Positions 35,712-44,453 of a DNA stretch of 64,000 nucleotides are shown here, one piece after another. The stretch's first letter is position 1. The number at the start of each line of letters is the position of its first letter. Location: assembly GCF_900114915.1 (NCBI RefSeq), contig NZ_FOUS01000004.1:310001-374000 (forward strand), written 5' to 3'. Position numbers and translations under genes: made by a program. This stretch comes from Bradyrhizobium sp. Rc3b. Lineage in GTDB: Bacteria > Pseudomonadota > Alphaproteobacteria > Rhizobiales > Xanthobacteraceae. Below the pieces are notes generated by a model. The model was not told the DNA's origin and ran no database searches. It saw only the letters and a program-made list of their open reading frames with translations.

Positions 35712-36587
35712 ATGAAAATTCGCAAAGCCGTATTCCCCGTCGCCGGCCTCGGCACCCGTGTCCTGCCCGCCACCAAGGCGATGCCGAAGGAAATGCTGAC
35801 CATCGTCGACAAGCCGCTGATCCAGTACGTCTATGACGAGGCAAGGGAGGCCGGCATCGAGCACTTCATCTTCGTCACCGGCCGCAACAAGAACGTCATC
35901 GAAGATCATTTCGACCGGATGTTCGAGCTCGACGCGACGCTCAGCCAGCGCGGCAAGAAGGCCGAGCAGGAGATTTTGGCGCAGAACCAGCCCGAAGCCG
36001 GCGCCGTCAGCTTCACCCGCCAACAGGCGCCGCTCGGCCTCGGTCACGCGGTCTGGTGCGCGCGCGACATCGTCGGCAACGAGCCGTTCGCCGTCGTGCT
36101 GCCCGACGAGCTCGTGCTCAACTCGCCCGGTTGCCTCAAGCAGATGATCGAGACGGCGTCCACGCTCGGCGAGAAATCCAACCTGGTCGCGGTCGAGGCG
36201 GTGCCCGACCATCTCACCCATCAATACGGCATCTGCGGCGTCGGCAAGCGCAGCGGCAAGATGTTCGAGGTCGACGGCATGGTCGAGAAGCCGGCCAAGG
36301 GCACCGCGCCCTCCAATCTCTCGATCACCGGCCGCTACATCCTGCAGCCTGAGATCTTCAAGATCCTCGAGACGCAGGAGCGCGGCGCCGGCGGCGAGAT
36401 CCAGCTCACCGACGCCATGATCGGGCTCGCCAAATCGCAGAAATTCTACGGCGTCGAATTCGAGGGCGAGCGCCATGATTGCGGCTCCAAGCCCGGCTTC
36501 CTCCGCGCCAACATCGCCTACGGCCTGCAGCGCCCGGAGCTGCGTGACGGGCTGATCGCGGAGATGAAGAAGTATCTGGGGCAGTAG
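35712..36587 (+). CDS. galU: UTP-glucose-1-phosphate uridylyltransferase
   Basis: 291 residues. The nucleotide motif PVAGLGTRVLPATKAMPKEML opens the protein, followed by KPLIQYVYDEAREAGI, a KNVIEDHFDRMFELD block and GLGHAVWCARDIVGNEPFAVVLPDEL. EKPAKGTAPSNLSITGRYIL and HDCGSKPGFLRANI complete the GalU signature. It makes UDP-glucose for exopolysaccharide, LPS and glucan synthesis. It is divergent from the lytic transglycosylase gene. The 219-base upstream gap shows no clear promoter to me. Confidence 0.97.
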   Translation: MKIRKAVFPVAGLGTRVLPATKAMPKEMLTIVDKPLIQYVYDEAREAGIEHFIFVTGRNKNVIEDHFDRMFELDATLSQRGKKAEQEILAQNQPEAGAVSFTRQQAPLGLGHAVWCARDIVGNEPFAVVLPDELVLNSPGCLKQMIETASTLGEKSNLVAVEAVPDHLTHQYGICGVGKRSGKMFEVDGMVEKPAKGTAPSNLSITGRYILQPEIFKILETQERGAGGEIQLTDAMIGLAKSQKFYGVEFEGERHDCGSKPGFLRANIAYGLQRPELRDGLIAEMKKYLGQ

Positions 36588-36600
36588 TCGCCACAAGCTC

Positions 36601-36734
36601 CGCCGTCGTCCCCGCGAACGCGGGGACCCATACCGCGTGATCTATCGACTGCGTTTTGCAGTAGTACCGAACGACAAGTCTTCGCCAAACCACTCCCTGT
36701 GGTTATGGGTCCCTGCGTTCGCAGGGACGACACC
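36601..36734. repeat. Palindromic intergenic repeat, family A (copy 6)
   Basis: CGTCGTCCCCGCGAACGCGG and CCCTGCGTTCGCAGGGACGAC form the ends. The internal GTCTTCGCCAAAC (36678-36690) and CTCCCTGTGGTTATGGGTCC match copy 1 closely. It lies between convergent galU and the GGDEF gene. Confidence 0.85.
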
Positions 36735-36781
36735 AATGGTGTGGTGGATTGCCTCGCTCGCAATGACGACGAGCGAACCCC

Positions 36782-38278
36782 TCACGCCACCAGCGACAGC
36801 TTCGGCAAGCTCGCAACCACCGACTGATTGCGTCCGCCCGCCTTCGCCGCATAGAGCGCCTTGTCGGCGGCGGCGACCAGGACCGGCCAGTCCATCCCGG
36901 CGGTGGGAACGAGGCTGGCGACGCCGCAGGACACCGTCAACATCACCTGCTCGTCGGACCAGCCCTGCACCTTGGTGCGGATCGCCTCGGCGACCTTGAA
37001 GGCGTCGATGGCTGAAGTATTCGGCAGCAGCACCGCGAATTCCTCGCCGCCATAGCGCGCGGCACAGTCGCCCGCGCGGCTCACCGAATCGGAAATGCAG
37101 ATGGCGATGCCGACCAGCACCTGGTCGCCGGCCTGGTGGCCGAACGTGTCGTTGTAGGCCTTGAAGTGATCGGCATCGATCATCAAGAGAGCGACCGGCG
37201 CCTTCTGCCGCATTGCGCGCCGCCATTCGACGTCGATGACGGTATCGAACTTGCGGCGGTTCTTCAGGCCGGTGAGCGCGTCCGTCGTCGCCATCTCCTC
37301 GAGCTTGCGCTCGGCCTCGGCACGGCGGCCGATCTCGCGCGCGAGCACCAGCGTCGATCCCAGCACGAACAGCGCAAGCGCCAGCACCACGGCGCCGATG
37401 CGATACGCCTCCTTCTGCCAGAGCGCGAAGACCGCAGCCAGCGGCTTGCCCGCCACCACGAACAGCGGCCCGTTGTCGGCGCTGCGGACATAGAGCCGCG
37501 GCGTCGGATCGACCGGGCCCTTTCCCGAATAGGAGGCGCCGATCGGGAGATTGTCGGGCTTCCAGGCCCGCCGGTCGTTCAGGTTCGTACCGATGATGTC
37601 GAGATCGAACGGCCGACGCATCATGATGGTGCGGTCGCGCCTGAGCACGGTGATGGTGTCTTCGGGATCGAGGTTGAGCCGCTCGAACAATTCGTGGAAA
37701 TAGCTGAAGCGGATCGAGCCGGCGACGACGCCGAGGAAACCGCCATCGGTATCGCTGATGCGACGGCTCAGCACGATCGCGTAGGCGCCGCGGAATAGCA
37801 TCGGGCGGCTGATGAAGAGCCCGGCCTCGGGATTGTCGCGATGAACCCTGAAATACTCCTCCTCGCTCCGGTTCTCGGGGAGGGGATCGAGGGTGGAGGC
37901 GTCGATGGCAAGCCTGCCCTCGGCGTCGAACACCTGGATGGCGCCGAAATGCCTCGCCGTCGTCGCATGATCGAACAGGATCAGGTGACGGATCGGCGTC
38001 GACACGGTCGCGAGCTCGGGCAGCAGCATGTTGCTGGCGACCGCCTTCAGCGACAGGTCGTAGATCTCGACGTTGCGGCTGACGTCGGACTGGATGGTGG
38101 TCGCGAGGTTCTCCAGCGTCTGGCGGGCGAGAGCCTCCTCGCCCCGGCGCATGTCGAGCATGACGTTGACGCAAATGGCGGAAAAGCCGATCACCGTCAC
38201 CACGGACGAGATGATCAGCAGCTTCGCCGAAATCTGCCACGGCCGGCGGGCCATGACTTCGCGCCATCCAGACAGCAT
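36782..38278 (-). CDS. Membrane diguanylate cyclase (Cache-GGDEF)
   Basis: 498 residues; ATG 38278 is preceded by GGGAG with a six-base gap. Membrane helices near 18-42 and 296-318 bracket a periplasmic Cache-like sensor. The GGDEF domain (about 330-490) starts ATTDALTGLKNRRKFD, has DADHFKAYNDTFGHQAGDQVL, and the active site RYGGEEFAVLLP. The inhibitory I-site RAGD lies five residues before GGEEF, so product inhibition is expected. It makes cyclic-di-GMP in response to an unknown periplasmic signal. Confidence 0.94.
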   Translation of the reverse strand: MLSGWREVMARRPWQISAKLLIISSVVTVIGFSAICVNVMLDMRRGEEALARQTLENLATTIQSDVSRNVEIYDLSLKAVASNMLLPELATVSTPIRHLILFDHATTARHFGAIQVFDAEGRLAIDASTLDPLPENRSEEEYFRVHRDNPEAGLFISRPMLFRGAYAIVLSRRISDTDGGFLGVVAGSIRFSYFHELFERLNLDPEDTITVLRRDRTIMMRRPFDLDIIGTNLNDRRAWKPDNLPIGASYSGKGPVDPTPRLYVRSADNGPLFVVAGKPLAAVFALWQKEAYRIGAVVLALALFVLGSTLVLAREIGRRAEAERKLEEMATTDALTGLKNRRKFDTVIDVEWRRAMRQKAPVALLMIDADHFKAYNDTFGHQAGDQVLVGIAICISDSVSRAGDCAARYGGEEFAVLLPNTSAIDAFKVAEAIRTKVQGWSDEQVMLTVSCGVASLVPTAGMDWPVLVAAADKALYAAKAGGRNQSVVASLPKLSLVA

Positions 38279-38434
38279 CGTTTGCTCCCGATCCCTTAGT
38301 GGATGCGCCCGAAATCTTGAGTAGTGTTTAAGGTGGAACAGCGCTGCCGTAGTGAGTTAAGAATCGGTTTACGCCGCTCACGGTTTTGGGCAGATCTCCT
38401 GCGAGCAGACCCGGTTTCGGACAAGAGGACGGAT

Positions 38435-38698
38435 GTGAACGACTACGACGCGTTGCGCGACTATCTGCTGCGGCAGAAGCAGGCAGAATTCGTCCTGAGC
38501 TTCGAACAGATCGAAGAGATCATCGGCGCGGCCCTGCCGCGCGCGGCCAATCGTGCCTCATGGTGGGACAGCCTGCGCAGCCCCGACATCCAGATGCCGC
38601 AACGCGAAGCCTGTCTTGCTGCCGGGTTCAAGGCGGTGCGGATGCCGGACGGCCAGAGCGTGCGGTTCACGAAGATGAAGAAGGACGGGCGGCGGTAG
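38435..38698 (+). CDS. Small DUF7662-like hypothetical protein
   Basis: 87 residues from GTG 38435, preceded by AGAGG at a good distance; a longer ATG start at 38324 lacks such support and its extension is not protein-like. Reads VNDYDALRDYLLRQKQAEFV, LSFEQIEEIIGAALPRAA, and WWDSLRSPDIQMPQREACLA with GFKAVRMPDGQSVRFTK. Proteins with this order are annotated as DUF7662 and occur widely in alphaproteobacteria; no function is known. Divergent from the Cache-GGDEF gene. Confidence 0.75.
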   Translation: MNDYDALRDYLLRQKQAEFVLSFEQIEEIIGAALPRAANRASWWDSLRSPDIQMPQREACLAAGFKAVRMPDGQSVRFTKMKKDGRR

Positions 38699-38750
38699 CG
38701 GCGAAGTACCCGGTCAGGTGGGTGAAGGTCTCTCCATATCCAATAGTATC

Positions 38751-38843
38751 GTAGGGTGGGCAAAGCGAAGCGTGCCCACGACTTCCGTCGCAGTGCTGGA
38801 TGGATGGTGGGCACGGCGCAAGTGCGCCTTTGCCCACCCTACG
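38751..38843. repeat. Intergenic inverted repeat, family B (copy 2)
   Basis: CGTAGGGTGGGCAAAGCGAAG... and GCGCCTTTGCCCACCCTACG are the outer arms; GCGTGCCCACGA and GGTGGGCACGGCGC pair inside. It fills the first part of the 333-base gap 38699-39031. Confidence 0.85.
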
Positions 38844-38886
38844 ACACTTGCTTCGCATTGGCGACGAGCGAGACGCACATTGATGT

Positions 38887-39027
38887 GCCCTTGCCCCTTG
38901 TGGGAGAGGGCAGCGACGCCAGTAGAAACAGGCTCGCTTGGGTGAGGGGTCTCTCTCCAAGGTTTCGAGAGGAGAGAGACCCCTCATCCGGCGCTTCGCG
39001 CCACCTTCTCCCACAAGGGGAGAAGGG
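38887..39027. repeat. Intergenic inverted repeat, family C (CCCTCATCCGGCGCTTCGC type), copy 1
   Basis: CCCCTTGTGGGAGAGGG and CTTCTCCCACAAGGGGAGAAG are opposite arms. The core GAGAGAGACCCCTCATCCGGC is flanked by GTGAGGGGTCTCTCTCC. With the family B element it accounts for the whole gap; I see no gene here. A related copy is at 60868-61012. Confidence 0.82.
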
Positions 39028-39031
39028 AAGC

Positions 39032-41908
39032 CTAGCTCGCCGCTTCGAGCCGCACTTCGGTCAGCAGCCGCATCGCGGCGTCCGCGTCCATCGGCTCGCC
39101 GAAGGCAAAGCCTTGCGCGTATTCGCAGCCCATCTGGTAGAGCTCGACCGCGTCGGAATCGGTCTCGGCGCCTTCGGCCACAACGTCCATGCCGAGGTCG
39201 TGCGCGAGCGCGATGATCGACTTCAGGATCACCGGCCGCGTGCCGCGATTGGTCGTGCGCACGAAGGACTGGTCGATCTTGATGGTGTCGAACGGGAAGC
39301 GCTGGAGATAGGCCAGTGACGAATGACCGGTGCCGAAATCGTCGAGCGAGAGCCCGGTGCCGAGCTCGCGGATCCGCGTCAGCATCTGCGCTGCGTGCTC
39401 CGGATTCTCCATCACCAGCGATTCCGTCAATTCCAGCTTGAGCGTGCCGCGCGCCACCGAGGAGCGCGACAGCACGGTGCGGATGTCGTGGATCAGATCG
39501 TGGCGCAGCAACTGCCGCGAGGAGACGTTGACCGAGGCGAAGATCGGCTCGCGCGAGCGCATCGCGCGCTGCCAGATCGAGAGCTGCTTGGCGGTCTGGT
39601 CCAGCACGAACATGCCGAGGTCGACGATCAGGCCGGTCTCTTCGGCGATGGTGATGAATTCCGAGGGCGCCATGCGGCCGAGCTTCGGGTGATCCCAGCG
39701 CACCAGCGCTTCGAAGCCGGCGACCGAACGATCCTCCAGCCGCACGATCGGCTGGTACAGGATCGTGAGCTCCTGCCGCTCGATGGCGCGGCGCAGCTCG
39801 CTCTCCAGCGTCAGGCGATCGGTCTTCCGCGCGCGCATCGCGGGCTTGTAGACGTCGATGCGGTCGCCGCCGATGCGCTTGGAGTGATACATCGCAAGCT
39901 CGGCGTCCTTGATGATCTCGTCCGTAAGCTGAACCTGCGGATCAGAAAGCGCGAGACCGATCGACGCCGTGAGAAAAATCTCGCGGTCGTTGAAGGCGAT
40001 CGGCGCGCGGATGGTCTTGCGGATGGTCTCGGCGAAGGCGGTGATGCGGGCGGGGTCCTGCTCCGAGAGCAGGATCAGGCCGAACTGGTCGCCGGCAAGC
40101 CGCGCCAGCGTGTCCTGCGGCTTCAGGATGCGGGTGAGGCGGCGGGCCAGCGTCAACAGGATAGAATCGCCGACCGCGATGCCGACGGAATCGTTGACCT
40201 GCTTGAAGCGGTCGAGGTCGATCACCATCAGCGTCGGACGCAGCGTCGGCATGGTCTTGGCGAAATGCGCGACCGCGCCCAGCCGGTCCATGAACAGTTT
40301 TCGATTGGGCAGGCCGGTGAGGTTGTCATGCACGGAATCGTGCAGGAGGCGTTCCTCGGCGTTGCGCAGCTCGGTGACGTCGGTGAGCGTGCCGACCACG
40401 CGCGAGACCTCGCCGTCCGAGCCGACCACCGGGCGCGCCTTCAGCGCGAACCACATGAAATGGCCGTCGGGGGTGCGCAGGCGGAAATCCTGCACCAGGC
40501 GGCCGCGGCGCTGGTCGAGCACGCTGTCGAGCGCGGCGCGGAAACGGTCCTGGTCGAGCGGATGCAGCACTTCGAGCCACGAGGCGGCCGGGCCTTCGAG
40601 CGTGCCGCGCTTGAGGCCGAGCAGGGCTTCGGTCTCGGGGCTCGTAAAAACCTTGTCGGCGGAAACGTCCCAGTCCCAGATCAGATCGCCGGAGCCGGCC
40701 AGCGCCAGGGCGCGCCGTTCGATGTCGGAGACGACGCCGGTGGTGGCGCCGCCGCCGGCAAAGGCGTGCTGCATCACTGTGAAGCCGATCAGCATCACGA
40801 TCAGCACGAGGCCGCCGAGTAGCGCCGGGCCGACGATGTCGTTGGTCACGGAACCCGCGACCGTCATGCCGGCCGCGACCACCCAGACCACCAGCAGGAA
40901 CCAGGTCGGGATCAAAAGCACCGCGCGGTCGAAGCCGTGGGTGGAGAGATAGACAATCAGCGCGAAGCCAGCGAAGGCGATCAGCACCAGCGAAATGCGC
41001 GCGATGCCGGAGGCCACCGCGGGGTCGAACAGCGCGAGCGCCACCAGCGAGCCCAGGAACGCGAGCCAGCCCACCGTGATGTGCGAATAGCGCACGTGCC
41101 ATCGGCTGAGATTGAGATAGGCGAACAGAAACACCAAGAGCGTTGCCGCCAGGATCGCTTCACCCGCCGCGCGCCAGATGCGCTCGGCGTTGTTCGACAT
41201 GTCGAGCACCTTGCCCCAGAAGCCGAAATCGACGCCGATATAGACCAGCACCGCCCAGGCCAGCGCCGCGGCGGCCGGGAACATGATGCTGCCCTTCACC
41301 ACGAACAGAATGGTCAGCACCAGCGCCAGCAGGCCCGAGATGCCGATCACGATGCCCTGGTACAGCGTGAACGAGTTGACCTTGTCCTTGTAGGCTTCCG
41401 GCTCCCACAGATAGAGCTGCGGCAGCTTGTCGGTGCGCAGCTCCGCGACGAAAGTGATGACAGCGCCGGGGTCGAGCGTGACGCGGAAGACGTCGGCGGT
41501 CGGGCTTTCCTGTCGCTCCGGCCGGTCGCCGGTGGAGGGCGTGATGGTCGCAATGCGCGACAGGCCGAGGTCGGGCCACAAGAGCCCCGAGGAAACGATA
41601 CGGTAATGCGGCGCGACGATCAGGCGGTCGAGCTGGTCGTCGGTGTTGTTGGCGAGCGCGAACACCACCCAGTTCTGGCCGCCCTCGCGGGCGCGCACCT
41701 CGATGCGGCGGACGATGCCGTCGGTGCCGGGTGCAGTGGAGACCTGGATGCGGTCCGCATCGCTGCGCTGATGCTCGAGCACACCGGTGAGGTCGATCGC
41801 GGGCGCGTCACTGCGGACGCTGACGGCGTCGAGCGCGCGCGCGGGATACGCGGCGACAAGAATCATGAGGCCCAGCGCGATGGGCGCGAGGCACCTGATC
41901 AGACGCAA
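39032..41908 (-). CDS. Membrane PAS-GGDEF-EAL cyclic-di-GMP phosphodiesterase
   Basis: 958 residues. Signal peptide 1-25, a beta-rich periplasmic domain to about 175, seven membrane helices (about 183-385, 7TMR-DISM-like), PAS/PAC (about 405-520), GGDEF-like (about 525-690) and EAL (about 700-950). The cyclase motif is degenerate: RLAGDQFGLIL (AGDQF for GGDEF). The EAL domain is complete: FEALVRW, NVSSRQL, ELTESLVME, DDFGTGHSS, KIDQSF and AEGAET. So it should hydrolyse cyclic-di-GMP, with the GGDEF half acting as a GTP sensor. It opposes the diguanylate cyclase 0.8 kb away. Confidence 0.94.
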   Translation of the reverse strand: MRLIRCLAPIALGLMILVAAYPARALDAVSVRSDAPAIDLTGVLEHQRSDADRIQVSTAPGTDGIVRRIEVRAREGGQNWVVFALANNTDDQLDRLIVAPHYRIVSSGLLWPDLGLSRIATITPSTGDRPERQESPTADVFRVTLDPGAVITFVAELRTDKLPQLYLWEPEAYKDKVNSFTLYQGIVIGISGLLALVLTILFVVKGSIMFPAAAALAWAVLVYIGVDFGFWGKVLDMSNNAERIWRAAGEAILAATLLVFLFAYLNLSRWHVRYSHITVGWLAFLGSLVALALFDPAVASGIARISLVLIAFAGFALIVYLSTHGFDRAVLLIPTWFLLVVWVVAAGMTVAGSVTNDIVGPALLGGLVLIVMLIGFTVMQHAFAGGGATTGVVSDIERRALALAGSGDLIWDWDVSADKVFTSPETEALLGLKRGTLEGPAASWLEVLHPLDQDRFRAALDSVLDQRRGRLVQDFRLRTPDGHFMWFALKARPVVGSDGEVSRVVGTLTDVTELRNAEERLLHDSVHDNLTGLPNRKLFMDRLGAVAHFAKTMPTLRPTLMVIDLDRFKQVNDSVGIAVGDSILLTLARRLTRILKPQDTLARLAGDQFGLILLSEQDPARITAFAETIRKTIRAPIAFNDREIFLTASIGLALSDPQVQLTDEIIKDAELAMYHSKRIGGDRIDVYKPAMRARKTDRLTLESELRRAIERQELTILYQPIVRLEDRSVAGFEALVRWDHPKLGRMAPSEFITIAEETGLIVDLGMFVLDQTAKQLSIWQRAMRSREPIFASVNVSSRQLLRHDLIHDIRTVLSRSSVARGTLKLELTESLVMENPEHAAQMLTRIRELGTGLSLDDFGTGHSSLAYLQRFPFDTIKIDQSFVRTTNRGTRPVILKSIIALAHDLGMDVVAEGAETDSDAVELYQMGCEYAQGFAFGEPMDADAAMRLLTEVRLEAAS

Positions 41909-42048
41909 GGCCAGTTCTCCGCGTTCGACGCAAACTCTTCAGTGAAGACGATTTCAAACCGAACGGAAGTGGTTCGGTGCGTCGCGATAGATGCCACGAA
42001 AGCGAGGAAAATCAAAGGGTTTCCGGCGTCTCCCGTGGGCCGTTTGGC

Positions 42049-43047
42049 CTAGACCTCCAACACAATTTTGCCAATATGTGCGCTCGTTTCCATGCGCCGG
42101 TGCGCATCGGCTGCCTTTTCCAGCGGGAAAGTGCTGTCCATCAGCGGTTTGACGCGGCCTTCGCGCAAAAGTGGCATCACTTTCTGCTCGATTGCGGCCA
42201 CCATCGCCGCCTTGTCCGCATTACTACGGGGGCGCAGGGTCGAGCCGGTGTGGGTGAGGCGCTTGACCATCACCTTGGCGATGTTGACGCTGACCTTGGG
42301 GCCATTCAGCGTCGCAATCTGCACGATGCGGCCGTCGACCGCGGCGGCATCATAATTGCGGTCGACATATTCGCCGGCGACCATGTCGAGGATCAGGTTG
42401 ACGCCTTGCTTGTTGGTCGCTTCCTTGACCACGGCGACGAAGTCCTCGGTCTTGTAATTGATGGCGCGGTCGGCGCCTAACTTGAGGCAGGCGTCGATCT
42501 TGTCCTGCGATCCGACGGTGACGAACACTTTCGCACCGAACGCCTTCGCCAGCTGGATCGCCATGGTGCCGATGCCGGAGGAGCCGCCATGGATCAGCAG
42601 CGTCTCGCCTGCCTTCAGGCCACCGCGCTCGAACACGTTGTGCCAGACCGTCATCAGGGTTTCCGGCAGCGCGCCGGCTTCCTTCATGGACAGCGCCGGC
42701 GGCACGCTCATCGCCTGGGCGTCCTGGGCGATGCAGTACTGCGCATAGCCGCCGCCGGCGACCAGCGACATCACCTTGTCGCCGATCTTGTGCCGCTTGG
42801 CATTGCTGCCGACGGCAACCACTTCGCCCGCGATCTCGAGACCGGGCAGGTCGCTGGCGCCGGGCGGCGGCGGATAGGCTCCCGAGCGCTGCGCAACGTC
42901 GGGCCGGTTGACGCCGGCGGCCTCCACCTTGACCAGGATCTCGTCGGGACCGGGCTGCGGAATGCTGCGTTGTTCCGGCACCAGCACTTCCGGTCCGCCG
43001 GGCTTGGATATGGCGACCACGGTCATTTGCGCGGGCAGCTTGTCCAT
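42049..43047 (-). CDS. NAD(P)H:quinone oxidoreductase, PIG3/zeta-crystallin type
   Basis: 332 residues from ATG 43047 (MDKLPAQMTVVAISKPGGPE); the open frame runs on upstream through another gene's antisense. Medium-chain dehydrogenase fold without catalytic zinc: VKVEAAGVNRPDVAQRSGAYPPPPGA, GLEIAGEVVAVG, LPETLMTVWHNVF, and the cofactor loop LIHGGSSGIGTMAIQLAKAFGAKV. PIG3-type enzymes reduce quinones with NADPH. Alone on its strand; divergent from the DUF1192 gene. Confidence 0.93.
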   Translation of the reverse strand: MDKLPAQMTVVAISKPGGPEVLVPEQRSIPQPGPDEILVKVEAAGVNRPDVAQRSGAYPPPPGASDLPGLEIAGEVVAVGSNAKRHKIGDKVMSLVAGGGYAQYCIAQDAQAMSVPPALSMKEAGALPETLMTVWHNVFERGGLKAGETLLIHGGSSGIGTMAIQLAKAFGAKVFVTVGSQDKIDACLKLGADRAINYKTEDFVAVVKEATNKQGVNLILDMVAGEYVDRNYDAAAVDGRIVQIATLNGPKVSVNIAKVMVKRLTHTGSTLRPRSNADKAAMVAAIEQKVMPLLREGRVKPLMDSTFPLEKAADAHRRMETSAHIGKIVLEV

Positions 43048-43156
43048 GATGTGTCCTTGGGTGAAGGTGCGGGATGAACGAGGCCCTTGCTTAGCCAGCG
43101 TGATCCAAGCTGGCAACCGCCTCAGCATTGGGTGCGCGAACTTTGGAGGAACGAGG

Positions 43157-43348
43157 ATGGCGACGGAAGACGACGACCGCCCGCGCAAGAAGATCAGCCA
43201 TGAAATCGGGCAGGACCTCTCGCTCTTGTCGGTCGAGGAACTGACCGAGCGCGTCACGCTGCTCAAGACCGAGATCGCAAGGCTGGAAGAAGCCGCTACG
43301 AAGAAGCGCGCCTCACGCGATGCGGCGAACAGCTTTTTCAAGTCGTAG
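43157..43348 (+). CDS. DUF1192 family small protein
   Basis: 63 residues from ATG 43157 (GGAGG lies a few bases upstream). Charged, with a coiled-coil C-terminal half: EIGQDLSLLSVEELTERVTL followed by LKTEIARLEEAATKKRAS and the tail NSFFKS. This is the DUF1192 signature of alphaproteobacteria. Cytosolic, function unknown. Shares a short intergenic region with the quinone oxidoreductase. Confidence 0.9.
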   Translation: MATEDDDRPRKKISHEIGQDLSLLSVEELTERVTLLKTEIARLEEAATKKRASRDAANSFFKS

Positions 43349-43359
43349 GATTTTCACGC

Positions 43360-43483
43360 CTCTCGTGTCCCGGATGCGGTGCGGCACGCAGTGACGCTCC
43401 GCAGAGCCGGGACCCACGTCTCGCGCAGCCGCACCTTCGCGTCCATTCCGGGACGGCGCGCAGCGCCGAGCCCGGAATCCATA
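43360..43483. repeat. Palindromic intergenic repeat, family A (copy 7, degenerate)
   Basis: CTCGTGTCCCGGATGCGGTGCGGC..., GAGCCGGGACCCACG and CCATTCCGGGACGGCGCGCAGCG are recognisable family A blocks in mixed order. It occupies the first part of the 574-base gap 43349-43922. Confidence 0.7.
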
Positions 43484-43594
43484 ACCCCAGGACGTCAAAA
43501 CGGCGGGCAGAGTTTGTTCCACCCCCGCTCGGTCACTGGCCGACATGGCTAACGAACCCTCAAAAAATTCGCTCGTTTACGGTCGATTAAGCTT

Positions 43595-43710
43595 TCGGGT
43601 TTATGACTGGAACTGTCCTCGTTTGGACACCGAGTGGCTCCTGTCCACTCTGTTTGACGCCTCCCTGTTATCAACTTTCAAAGCCGCCGGTCTCCGGCGG
43701 CTCTTTTTTT
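43595..43710 (+). ncRNA. Candidate trans-acting small RNA
   Basis: An unassigned stretch in a 574-base gap ends in a very strong terminator (43682-43710) that belongs to no gene. Before it are hairpins GTCC/GGAC (43616-43627) and GGACA/TGTCC (43625-43645), then the unpaired ACGCCTCCCTG, whose CCTCC could bind ribosome sites. The overlapping short open frame runs through the terminator hairpin, so a coding role is unlikely. The 5' end is a guess. rcdA begins 212 bases downstream on the same strand but beyond the terminator. Confidence 0.5.
43682..43710 (+). terminator. Rho-independent terminator of the candidate small RNA
   Basis: A nine-base perfect stem, AGCCGCCGG (43682-43690) and CCGGCGGCT (43694-43702), three-base loop, then C and seven T (43704-43710). 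No protein gene ends upstream on this strand within 330 bases. Confidence 0.9.
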
Positions 43711-43922
43711 GCGCACGGCGTCTCGAGTGGCGTGGCTACCGCTTCGCGTCAAGAATCCGCATCAAAACAAGAGTCTCCGCCCAGTTGCATTCCGAGGAAT
43801 GACCCGCGGAAACCATAACCGTGCTTGTCACTGGACTCCGCGTCCCGCCCGCGCAATGATTTGTTCATCATAAGCCGGCGCCAAAGCCGGGCAGTCAAAC
43901 AGTTGCGTAAGAGGCGTTAACC

Positions 43923-44432
43923 ATGGAACGTTTGCAGGCCGACGGCGCTCTCGTTCAACTCAGCGAGCGGTTCACCAATTCTGCGGCGTTCGGCGTCCTG
44001 TTCCGCGAGGGCATGGACCTCGTCGAAGAGACCGCCGCCTATCTCGACGGCGCCGGCCGCACCGAGGCCAAGGCGCTCGACCGTGCCGTCAGCCTCACCT
44101 ACGCGACCGAGAGCATGCGTCTCACCACCCGCCTGATGCAGCTCGCCTCGTGGCTGCTGCTGCACCGCGCGGTGAAGGAAGGCGAGATGACGTTGAGCCA
44201 GGCCAATCGGGAGAAGACCAAGGTCAAGCTCAGCGCTGCCGATCCCGGCCCCACCGACACCATCGAGAAGCTGCCCTCGCAGCTCCAGGACCTGATCCAT
44301 CGCTCGATGAGCCTGCAGACCCGCGTCCGCCGCCTCGACACCACCATCCACACCCCGCCGGCCGAACACATCGCGATCGGCAATCCGCTGGTGCCGCACC
44401 TCAACGCGCTGAAGGCGGCGTTCGAGCGGTAG
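43923..44432 (+). CDS. rcdA: RcdA-like protease adaptor (DUF1465)
   Basis: 169 residues, all-helical, no membrane segment. ERFTNSAAFGVLFREGMDLVEETAAYLDG opens it, RTEAKALDRAVSLTYATESMRLTTRLMQLASWLLLHRAV follows, and TDTIEKLPSQLQDLIHRSMSLQTRVRRLD completes the DUF1465 signature. In Caulobacter, RcdA delivers the cell-cycle regulator CtrA to the ClpXP protease at the cell pole. Family identity is firm; the CtrA target in this organism is inference. Ribosome site AGAGG eight bases from ATG. Confidence 0.88.
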   Translation: MERLQADGALVQLSERFTNSAAFGVLFREGMDLVEETAAYLDGAGRTEAKALDRAVSLTYATESMRLTTRLMQLASWLLLHRAVKEGEMTLSQANREKTKVKLSAADPGPTDTIEKLPSQLQDLIHRSMSLQTRVRRLDTTIHTPPAEHIAIGNPLVPHLNALKAAFER

Positions 44433-44453
44433 GGTGCCGTAGTTCACAGGTGC

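Noticed and set aside
43603..43818. Short plus-strand frame overlapping the candidate small RNA
   Set aside because: It reads straight through a strong terminator hairpin and a T tract, so it is not a gene.
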